Source: Limnephilus marmoratus
Lineage: Eukaryota; Arthropoda; Insecta; Trichoptera; Limnephilidae
Assembly: GCA_917880885.1 (NCBI GenBank)
Contig: OU862910.1
Span: 53,807,285-53,871,284 of the forward strand
DNA length: 64,000 bases
Direction of reading: 5' to 3'
The notes below the pieces were generated by a model, which saw only the letters and a list, made by a program, of their open reading frames with translations, ran no database searches and was not told where the DNA came from. Of this stretch, positions 37,601 through 47,075 are shown in pieces (the first letter of the stretch is position 1; each line of letters begins with the position of its first letter). The translations under genes were made by a program, and so were the position numbers.

Positions 37601-40600
37601 TTGCATTAAAAAAATTATCTCAACAAAAGCTCTGGGTTGCGGGCAAAAAGAAATTGATAAAATATATTTACATATATTTACTATTTTCCATACACTTCAT
37701 GAAGAGAATGAATGTTTACCGGGGTTTTTTTCTTTGCACACAAAAAAACAAATTACAGAGCGTAATTCACACCTGGTTGGTGCGGCAAGTGGAAGCTCCA
37801 TCGCGAACGACTGCCACACTGAAATTAAGCGTCGCACAGAGTGCAGCGATTTAGTGTGGAGAAACCAGGCTGCACGTCAGTGTTGCCGGATTGCGCGTAA
37901 AATCTTTCCTCGCAGCCACAGCCCCTTGAAGACCTTATTTTACAGACAGCCCTCGTATAAACTATGTAAATTTAATAGGCCTAAATAAATACGTACATGA
38001 GGAAAAAAATTTCCTAAGGACCTATGACATCTTCGGGGATGCTGTGGGAAGGAAAAATAAATAAGGGGTGGGTAGGAATCTGGAGGTCAAATGTGTTTAG
38101 GAGTGACAAATGTATAAATCCATCCCTCCCTTTGCGGTGCAAGGCAATGGGTTGAGAGAGTCCGGCTGGAGAGGTTGTTAGCATTACCGCATATACGGCC
38201 ATTTGCTAAACCAAACCTGGAAAGGACACGCAATTAATAGGCCAAACAATACTAGCTCAGGAAGCCGGCGCAAGCAAGGTTCTCTTAAAACCAGGGCGAG
38301 TGCTTGTGGTTCGCTGGTGAATACCTCCTCCTCCTCCTTTCCTCACAATCTCCAGGTCTCCTTCTTCAATCAGAACACAGTTTTGCACGTAAAAGGGTTT
38401 ATTCATTTAGAAAGAGACAGGGTTTTACAATTGCCAGCCTCGGCACACTACACATGGGTATTTGCTAGGGCTAGAATTCTATCTGACGGTGGGAACTTCT
38501 CTCTCGACTCTCCACACGTATTAGTGAATTTAAAGGGGGGACGTGGCACACAAAAGGCAAGGGTTCTCATTACTCACTCAGCCAGCAGGAAATGTGGTAG
38601 TCCGTAGCCAGGCTACTAGTGGGCGGGAGCCTCCTCGTGCACAATTCACATTATAAAAACATCATGAATTTAGGTTCTCGGACAGCGCCGTGGCGCAATT
38701 ACTAAGGACACTGTTGTCATGCCCGCGGCAAACGGAGGAATGAGGGCCGGACGGCGCGGTTGCCGGTCGCTTCAGCGCGGTGCGGGGAATTTACGAACTA
38801 TTCTGGCGTAAAATGGGGAAACAGTGAGCTTTAGGAAAACATTGTCACTTTGTAACGTAACAAGGTCAAAAGGTCTCCCTCAACCAGTCTCTCCCGATCC
38901 GACCTGTCATGCAGTAGGTGGACAAAAGCATCCGCCGCCAAGACCTAGACAAACCCCAGGCAAACCTTCTAAGTCACCAAATTGTATTGATGTTTCATGG
39001 CAAAAACCCCCCCAGGTAAACATTATAACAAACGGGTTAACATTATAATTATTAGCTTTTACTACTTTTACTTATGTTGTATATATTATTATGGATTGGT
39101 CTATTTCTAGCAATAGACGAAACAATAATCCCCTGTTTACATACTTGTGGATTTCTTGGCAGCATAGTTGGCGAGTCTCTCTTCACGGATCTTGGCGGCG
39201 GCATCATCATCCTCGCCGTCTGAGTCGGAGGCAAAGAGGTCCACGCCGTCGTCTGAGTCCTCCGCGGGGGCCGCCGCCACTGGAGCCTTGCCCTTAGCGG
39301 GCAGGGAGCACACCACGGGGGCGGGCTGCGTAGGGCAATAGACTCAATTATAATACGCACCAACAATTTATTTATATTATTGAAACATTCCCGCGTTACT
39401 TATAACTTGACAATATTGTGATCCTTTCCCTCCCATCATTCATTATATGCAAAAAAACATGCGGTAAATAAGCAGAAAAGGCACCATGTCAATGGCACAA
39501 TTTAATTTTTTATTTATTTAATAAATTCAATAATATTATTATAAAATTATAAAAACAGTTTATTATCACAGTTTGATAATGCCTTCAGAGGGTGAAACAG
39601 CTGTAATGCATAAATAATAATTACAAAGCAGAACTTGTTTATAATAAACTGTTTTTTTATATAAAGTAATAATATTATTATTAAATATTACAAAACTTTG
39701 GGATTTTTTAAAAATTATTTTCGCATGTGCGACATTAATAATACATTTGCATAATAAAATATGTGCTTCTTTTTACTGTTATTCGTCATCAGTTTTAGTT
39801 TGAAAAAACGTAAGGTGGGTCCTTTTTATAAACTCTCTCATGTTTGCATGAACAAGAAATTGTATTTCTAAAATTATATCTTTATTACAAAATTTGAAAG
39901 CCTTTTTTATCATATTTGAGTGGTTAACCCCTCCGCAACGTAAGCAGATATATGCGTTAAAAATACGACAGCAGTCAAGTACAATAAGCGTGTTTACACG
40001 TCAGCGCGTGTGTCTCCATAGAAACCGTTATAACTCCGTTATTGTTTTAGTTACATCTGTAAAATAAAAAGTGAAAGGTCGATAGTGAATCATGCCGCAC
40101 ATCTCTATTCAAGTTGTCCATAGAAATAGATAAAAAGAACATTCTGTCAGACGCGCAGTCTGACACATAATTTATCCCGCCAAATTTCCTACGGGCGCCC
40201 GACATTGTTAATTTTTATTAAATATTTTTATATGAAATGATAAAAAAGTTAGGTGACAAAAGTGTTTATTACACATTTATACAATAGAATAAGTATTGTT
40301 GTTTACAGAATCTGTAATTTTAGTACCCTTTCACCTAAAAACATCACGTGAGTCATTTTCACATTTTTTTAATGTTTGCATTCTAAATTTTAATTTTTAC
40401 AAATATTAATATTTATTTGTAATATAATAATTCGAAAGCTTATTTTGAACAGTTTTTACTATTCGGCTACGTTCAGAAATGTTTCATTTATAGAGCTTTA
40501 ATTGTGAAGTGGTAATAATACAAAGTTATCGTAAAATGTCATTTCGTTAAAGACATTAAAAGTGCATATTGGCGATTTTCTGAGGGGTTAAGTAGCTAGC

Positions 40601-43600
40601 AGAGGATTGGACCCAGGATGACACAGTGAAAACCTGACACATTTATCCACTCAGGCCTCATGACCAGTGAAAATAAAGGTGTACTATTATGACGACAGCC
40701 AACCTCTGATAGCGGAGGATATCAAAAGAAGTGTGAAGTAACAAATGATAAGATACCCTTTGAAAACAACCCTGCAACAAATATTTCCACAAGAACCCAT
40801 CACACATTAATCTTACTTTAATTTAGTTAAAATAGGCTTATTTACCGCAGAAGAAGCAGCAGGTATGCGCTGGGAAAGGGTCTTGACCTCACTCTGGAGG
40901 TCAATCACCAGCTTGCGGAGGTCCACCAGAGCTGTCTCCAGGCTGCTGATCCTGTTCACCACCTCATCGCTGTGTACGCTGGCCAGGACTGTATCCATCT
41001 ACAATCAGTACCAGGGTTGCAGAACATCATACTATGTATTGACATCATTACAGAAAGCTTTTTTTAAACTATTGTATGACAGATTAATAATCCAAAATAA
41101 TGTACAAAATTAATTATTTGGGGAGATAGAAAAAAAAAAGATAAAGTTTTAAAAAAGAGTAATTATGTCAGTTGTTTTAGGAATTTCATTCAATAGCAGC
41201 ATTTTTCTTGTCACGTTGTGCTAGAAATCTGTTCTGTGGTGTCTTGTCGTGGCGACGAATACGGCTGAAGTTTTCCGGCACGTATAAATCAAAGCATTCC
41301 AAGAGGAATGGGATATAAATAGAGTTACGCATTACATTAAATTAGATTTGCATGTTATTAAGGATAATGCATGAGTAAATAAATAAACTTTCGCCTTGTA
41401 TGAAATCATGTTAGAAAAGGTCAGCATATTTATGTTATAGGACGGTATTGGGTACACCCACAGCGACCCGCACAATTTACACTAACGCAATGTCAATACT
41501 TTTGCTGTGTCGGGAAAATAATCCAAAACCTTCAGGTTGAAAGTCAAAGGCTTACGCCACTAGACCACGGAGGTTGCATCAGGTGGTTCAGAATAAAGTG
41601 AAGTTAATCGAGTGTTGGTTTAGATCAGAAAAGGAGCTAAATCAATTAGTTAAACAGCACCGAATTTGTTACAATGGGTTTATATATACTTTTGTTTAGT
41701 TTAGATAACGTACAAATGTTTTTGAAAAAAATGTACATTCAAATAGGAAAACATCGGGTAAACTTTCGATCGCACTGGCCACGCTCAATACGAATATTTT
41801 TTAGAAAAAACCTTTAGATTCACCTTAGTAACTATAAAAAGAAACTTTTTGCATTCGAGGCGATTAAAAACAACGCACTTAAAATTTCAATTGCATAAAG
41901 TGAAAATTTACATCGCGAAACGAAGTGGCGGGCATTAATTATACCTGTCATTTTGTTCTGTTGGTATTCCTGATACTATATGCAAGTAGTTCGTAGGAGC
42001 TTGTAGCCAACTTCATACGGATACATGAGATTTGTGCAATTTATAAACACAAACATATTAATAATATTTAAATACAGAATAGGTTTTAAGCAAGATTATT
42101 TTTACAAAAAAAATTTTACATTAAAAATTTATTTTTAAAGTAAAAAAAAACGGGCGTTTTTTCTTGTATTGAGCGTGGCCAGTGCGATCGAAAGTTTACC
42201 AAACATCGGAATCAAGACTAGTAAATAGAAATTTATTCTTCATTGGACATTTACAATATTTAATCTATGTTTTAATAAATTTCTGTTATGTTATAAGTTA
42301 TAATAAGTAACAAATTTCAAAATAAAATAAAACTGTGATTTCAACCCACAAATGCAGTAGATGCAAGTCGGTATTAATTCTTAATGCATTAGTTTAATTA
42401 TTTCAATGTTATGTTTTCAATTGTGATTACATATCTAAATCAATCCATGCATGAAAATGAAGATTCAATAAATGATGAGAAAAATCAAATCACCAGAGAA
42501 AAAATATATTATGAGTAAGAAACCATTAGCCTGTGTAGTATCTTTCACCGAGATAACCTTTCCATTATCTTCTAAAACTTCTAGCAGACATCGAACATTC
42601 ACATACTCAAAACTAGATAATGCATTCATCTTATCTTGCAATAATGAATACATGTCGAAGTATACTTGTAATAATTTATATAATATAGTATAATTTATGA
42701 GAGGCTTGACACCTGAGCCTACATGTGTTGGAGTAGAATTGGTTGGTTGGGGTTTGGATGACTGAAGTATACTTACACATTCCAGTGTGTTCTTGATGTG
42801 CTGTCGCGCTTTGGCCACCTCGCTGGCCAGGGAAGAGCCCTGCACGGTGCAGACCTGGGGTGACCCTCCCTATACAGAACAACACTTCTTAACTCCAATA
42901 ATCTGAACAGCTGACTATCTGGCATCTGTGACTGTTGAGCTGGTAAACTGGCAGTATGAATCCACCCATACTGATTGAGAATGTATCGCCAAATGAGATG
43001 ATCAGATACTTGGCTAGCTTCAAGTACCTGGTTCAATTCACATTTTGTACACCAAGGGTTACTTTCACCAATCAAAACTGAGCATAATGGCAAATTTATT
43101 TTACCCTTAGATCACTAAATTTCATTTAAAAAATGTTACAACCGCATTTAATTTGCGCACTTTTACATGTTAACTGCATAAACGTATATACAGCTCAAGT
43201 TTTCAGGTTTTACCTGCAAACAGCTAAAGCCCGGTACACATAACAACGATTTTTCTTAGCAATTTAACTGCACAGACCGTTTGTTCAGATATTGAACTTC
43301 CATAGAGCATCCACACATTTACAATATATGCGTCGATCGTCAGTTCTCCGCAGAAACTCACGACAAGAAACATGTCATCCAGATTTTAAGGACTTTTGGC
43401 TTTGTTGAGTTCCTTCTTGTAGGAAGTTCGCAGGTTATTAATTTTCTTCACTACCATCTCCCTATTGGCATTAGGATCAATAGGTTTGTACTTATGAATT
43501 AGCCTATCGTAGGCAGCATTTTTCTTATTGCGGTCGTGATAATCTTTACTTTTCTTATTCCACAAGCAAACTGCAAACTTCATTTTTATAGCACTGGATA

Positions 43601-45984
43601 AACTCTTCCAATAACTCACGGATTCCGCTACAATCTTCTTGCGACATGTTTTAACGTGCACGGACACATCCGCCTACAGCAAAACTTATGAACGAACTGA
43701 ATGATTGCCCCGATTTTCGTCCGTACACTATGATGAAACTGTGCAAATGCGATCGACAACGATTTATCGAATAGATTTTGCAACTGCCTCCGACGGCTTG
43801 CACCAACCAAAAAATCTGCGCCAATTTTGATACACACGTTCGATATAACTGCACAAACGGTCTGTGTAGCTAGATCGCTACGATAAATCGTTGTCATGTG
43901 TACCGGCCATAAGTATATCAGATAGCGGTGGTTAATACATACTAATAGATGACCGGAAAAATACTAGATAATCGTTTGAGCTTCATTTTAACTTATCAGT
44001 CGCTCAGTTTGATTGGCAATAATCAACCGAAAGACTCAACCAATATCAGTGGATGTCATATACAATTTAATGTATGCCAGAGCCTTCAACTAACATCTTT
44101 TCATTAGAATTCATAATTAAAGAAATGAAAAAAAGTGATAATAATGTCCATCACATTCAAGATACTAAATACGTACATCCATCACCAGTACAGGGTACTA
44201 AATACATACGTACTAATTAAATTACACTGTACACATTTTTGTTTGCTAGCACTTACAGAAATACAGACCTTTTTATTACAGTCATGTACTGAAACATGCA
44301 TTGATGTACATGTACCAGTTTTCACATATTGTAACGTTAGTTTATTTGAAATTATTGCTAGTTTAAACAGGTGTGCACATAATTACTATGAAAACTGAAC
44401 CAAGAACTTAAAAATACAATTTGTAATTCCCCCATTCGATCATCATAATATGATGCAGTTAACCCTCCAAATTAATTCATTAATGATATACAAGTGAGCA
44501 ACTAAGCAGGTTATCATTGAATCCAAATAAGCAACTAAATGGTTATCCTTGTTATATTTGTATCCAAGAGAGCAACGAAGGGCATTAGCCTTGAACTTCA
44601 GCAAAAAAAAACCTAGAGATATGGGAAAATTAACATATGAGAGGGATTTTTGATTTTTGAATCAGCACTACACTAATGATCAAAATTACAAATACCTACC
44701 CTTAGCAGCAAAATACTAGTGCTTGCTGTGATACAAAGCCAGTTTAAATAAATTGTTAAATAAAACATCATTAAATAAATAATTGAAAAATAGCAACTAT
44801 TCATGCGTGTACCAAACTTCCATGACTTCTAGTTACTCAAGAAAATAATACAGGTTGAGATGAATATCTATGAATGTACATGAAATCACTACACTTCTAA
44901 TAACTATAAATAACTACATGTATTTATTTAGCGACTCAGCAAGAGTCTAAGTACAAAAGTGCGAATGTGCCTCGCTCGATGTCGGCTTGTGGTAAAATGG
45001 CGTGCTCTAATAATTGATGTGATAGAAGTTCTGGTAAATAAGAAAGCTCAAAACAGCAAACTATAATAGCACTCAAACACAAGTTGCAGTTGGCCGGGTG
45101 CAGAATACCTGGGCGACGTCATTCTTGGCCGGCGGCGCTTCGACCGCACTGGCCACACTGACCGCGACCACCACCTTCTCTGCTGGCTTCGTCTCCACTT
45201 TGGGAGTCGCTGCTGCTTCCTCTTTCTCTCTCTTGTTAGCACGTTTCTTCTCTGCTTTGCTGAGTTTCTGATTGGGTTCTTTCTTGGCTTGTTTGGGGGC
45301 CTCCGTGGCGGGGGCAGGGGCGGGGGTGGCAGACGGGACTCTGGCGGCAGGGGCGGCGGGGGTGGCCGAGGGGGCCCGGGCGGCAGGGACTGCGGGGGCC
45401 GCAGGCAGAGCGCGAGCGGGTGGGGGAGGCTCTTCCCGGGCGGGAGAAGGGGGAAGCTCCTTGTTAGAAATAGAATCCAACATCATTTCACGCTGTCGAT
45501 TTGCCTCTCGAGCCTTTTTACTCTTTTTGTTTGTTTTTTCCTTGAAATCGCAAAGATCCACGACAGATGTATAATCCTGGAGACGTGACTTTGTAACTTT
45601 AGTTTTCCTGGGTTGTGAACCATGAGTTTCGGGAGAGGAAGGGAGAGGGTTAGAATCTATTTCCTTGGGACATCCTTTGGCAGCCTTAGGCAGCTTGTAA
45701 TGGGATAAAAATATTGATAATTCATATTCACAAATACCGGTTGTTAGAATTAACTTGTGCCCTGATCACCAGAGGGACATGCAGTTTTAGTAATCCAAGA
45801 TTGACACTACATAGAAATACATCAAATTGACATATCTGAGAATTCTGAAAAATTTTGTAAAATAAGAAGAAAGCAGTAAGTTTACCTTTGCAAGACCTTC
45901 AAAGTGCTGACGTTCAGCATCGTCGTACTTGCTCTTATCCATCCAGATCTTCTCATGAATTAATCCTGCCGCCATTTTGAGTTT
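34626..45984 (-). CDS. eEF1D: Translation elongation factor 1-delta (eEF1B GEF subunit)
   Basis: Exons on the minus strand: 45886-45984 (ATG at 45975-45973), 45109-45693, 42777-42869, 40846-40998, 39145-39325, 37184-37425, 34626-34664 (stop TAA 34626-34628). Phases close throughout: 460 residues with the 195-codon exon, 265 without it, the usual eEF1-delta length. The N-terminus is [15 protein letters not shown]; exon 40846-40998 encodes a leucine zipper; exon 39145-39325 holds an acidic [13 protein letters not shown] motif, a typical CK2-site context. The last two exons encode the GEF domain ([19 protein letters not shown]) and the conserved end [12 protein letters not shown]. The protein exchanges GDP for GTP on eEF1A in the cytosolic eEF1B complex. 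Introns contain a solo LTR, a PIF/Harbinger element, piggyBac-like MITEs and a hAT-like MITE. Confidence 0.95.
34890..35440. other. GC-richer unassigned block in the last eEF1-delta intron
   Basis: Contains palindromic AGAACTCGAGTTCT and paired CTAGGAGTGG motifs (34992 and 35028). Base composition differs from the surroundings, which suggests an unrecognised transposon. No supported coding region. Confidence 0.3.
35460..36094. mobile_element. TTAA-flanked MITE (piggyBac-like), copy A
   Basis: Flanked by TTAA (35456-35459 and 36095-36098), with imperfect inverted ends CCTGTTGAGGTCCCGG and CTCGTTGTGGGCCGTT (right end reverse-complemented). Shares GGTTTCTCTATGGTAAAG and ATAATAGAGCAAGC with copy B at 51051-51566. 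In an eEF1-delta intron. Confidence 0.7.
36230..37138 (+). mobile_element. Probable non-LTR retroelement 3' end
   Basis: Ends in a strong hairpin (AACAGTACGGTGA...TCACCGTACTGTT, 37044-37076) followed by an (AATA)n tail to about 37134, a common LINE/SINE 3' layout. Upstream sequence has decayed GC-rich blocks with weak coding character. The boundary at the left is uncertain. Confidence 0.45.
37998..38995. repeat. Dispersed repeat, copy 2, split by a solo LTR
   Basis: 37998-38175 and 38863-38995 align with the copies at 21745 and 49950 (GGGGTGGGTAGGAATCTGG; TCTCCCTCAACCAGTCTCTC; CCAAGACCTAGACAAACC). The gap is the LTR below. Confidence 0.65.
38176..38862 (+). mobile_element. Solo LTR (687 bp) in an eEF1-delta intron
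   Basis: Starts TGTTAGCATTACCGC and ends TTGTAACGTAACA, with the 4-bp duplication AGGT on both sides (38172-38175 and 38863-38866). Removing it and one AGGT restores the GAGAGGT..AAAAGGTCTCCC order of the other copies. The orientation is assumed from TG...CA only. Confidence 0.65.
39928..40587. mobile_element. TTAA-flanked MITE, second family, intact copy
   Basis: Flanked by TTAA (39924-39927 and 40588-40591); ends CCCCTCCGCAACG and GATTTTCTGAGGGG. The same sequence lies in reverse orientation at 62205-63803, where another MITE interrupts it. Non-coding. Confidence 0.8.
41757..42200. mobile_element. MITE with long inverted ends, 8-bp duplication
   Basis: Ends GGTAAACTTTCGATCGCACT and its reverse complement extend about 45 bp. 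The flanks carry AAACATCG (41749-41756 and 42201-42208). It is related to the MITE at 59210-59640. In an eEF1-delta intron. Confidence 0.8.
42870..43220. other. eEF1-delta intron, no feature recognised
   Basis: Between the exon at 42777-42869 and the Harbinger-like element. Only AT-rich intron sequence. Confidence 0.35.
43228..43909. mobile_element. PIF/Harbinger-like element with MADF gene remnant
   Basis: Ends GCCCGGTACACATAACAACG and (reverse complement) GGCCGGTACACATGACAACG. Flanked by TAA (43225-43227 and 43910-43912), fitting the TWA target of this superfamily. The endonuclease gene is absent. Confidence 0.7.
43386..43667 (-). CDS. MADF/Myb-like DNA-binding protein fragment of the Harbinger-like element
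   Basis: 94 codons starting [11 protein letters not shown] with [20 protein letters not shown] and [20 protein letters not shown], a canonical MADF domain core. Such accessory proteins accompany PIF/Harbinger transposases and bind the element ends. It is truncated after the domain, so function is unlikely. Confidence 0.65.
   Translation of the reverse strand: MSVHVKTCRKKIVAESVSYWKSLSSAIKMKFAVCLWNKKSKDYHDRNKKNAAYDRLIHKYKPIDPNANREMVVKKINNLRTSYKKELNKAKSP
43913..45108. other. eEF1-delta intron, no feature recognised
   Basis: AT-rich intron between the Harbinger-like element and the 195-codon exon. Short ORFs without motifs. Confidence 0.35.
45109..45693 (-). CDS. eEF1D: eEF1-delta 195-codon in-frame exon, possible cassette
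   Basis: Exactly 585 nt in phase 0 at both ends, so it can be skipped without a frame change. The acceptor is a non-consensus AAG (CATTACAAG before CTGCCTAAG); the donor is GTATTC after GCCCAG. The product is Lys/Glu-rich at first, then Pro/Ala-rich with imperfect repeats ([17 protein letters not shown]), then Lys-rich again. Standard eEF1-delta sequences have no equivalent between the first exon and the [11 protein letters not shown] segment, so this would give a long isoform. Its local GC content is far above the surroundings. Confidence 0.75.
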
Positions 45985-46256
45985 CTGGAATAATAAAAGG
46001 GCCTAGGTCAAAACAACGCGCGACCTTGTCCTTGACAGTGTTGGCTTACGAACTTATTATAAAACAAATTTAGACGTTCATTGGCATTGACGAATAGCCC
46101 ATGTGGTTGAAATTGGCCAACCATACAACAATCATATTACACGTCATACAGATGTATTAGTTGCAATAAATTTATTTACGCACGTAAAAAAATGCAAAAA
46201 ATCTAATTAACTATTTGATTAACATTAGAATTTAACATATAATTTAAATTCTTACC
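45976..46256 (-). other. eEF1D: 5' UTR structure of eEF1-delta
   Basis: Nine untranslated bases (45976-45984) precede the ATG after the acceptor TTCCAG. The preceding donor is CCG/GTAAG at 46256-46251, giving a leader exon that runs rightward from 46256. The transcription start is not visible; it probably lies near 46330. Confidence 0.5.
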
Positions 46257-46330
46257 GGAATTTATAATCAATATGCCAAAAACAGCCACTAGAAAATTTG
46301 ACGGCCTTTGAAGAAAGGATGAAGTAAGTG

Positions 46331-47075
46331 ATGCCACACGGCAAAAAAATATAAGTTGACGGCTCGATAATTAATTAAGAACTTTTGGGGCAACTAAGTA
46401 TGGCGATTTTTTTAATTCGGTTTCGTTAATATTATTTTAATTTAAAATTCAAGTGTGTCAAATATCAAAGCTTTTACGGGTAAAAGAAGAGTGGATAAGT
46501 GCGGATATTTTTGAGGCAAAGAAATCATATGTACATTATAAACAATTTATAAATATTTTGTTTCTCTTCCATATAATCAAATTATTATCTTTAGATTTTG
46601 TCAAACCTAAAGATTTCATACGAGCATAATTCACATTACGAATAAAAATAGTTGACCTAAACCAAGAAGACTTTCCGTGCTATGAAAGTGCAAATGATCG
46701 ACATCAAAAATAACAATTTAATACATTTTCAATGCTGTATAATAGTTAAAGAATTAAACCTTCCAAATCATTCCATCAGAAATTACAAAATTTTAACTTT
46801 TCTTGTACCTATTACATGAGAAAATTGAAATTTAATCGTGTAGTGTGAACACCAAAAATGATTTGACAGCTCCCATCGCTCCCATTCTATATAGAGTGAT
46901 AGCAACAGAAATAGCCCCGTAAAACACGTGTTTTTTTCATGGGAATTGTTTATGGTACGAATTAACAGCTGACGAGATGACAGTTATCACTTTTTCGGTA
47001 TTGAATTTATTACGGTTACATTTTTGAAGTTATTGTTTATATTTTGAGCAGAAAGGATTTCATATTCCTTCCAAA
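46331..47075. promoter_or_regulatory. Shared upstream region between eEF1-delta and CTU2
   Basis: The two genes are divergent, with about 745 bp between the likely eEF1-delta leader and the CTU2 ATG. A palindromic E-box CACGTG is at 46925-46930. No TATA box is convincing. I see no transposon here, unlike most other non-coding parts of the window. Confidence 0.4.

Noticed and set aside
45272..45588. Plus-strand Gly/Ala/Arg-rich ORFs opposite the eEF1-delta cassette exon
   Set aside because: Antisense shadows of the Pro/Ala-rich minus-strand exon; the minus frame has splice signals and matching phases.
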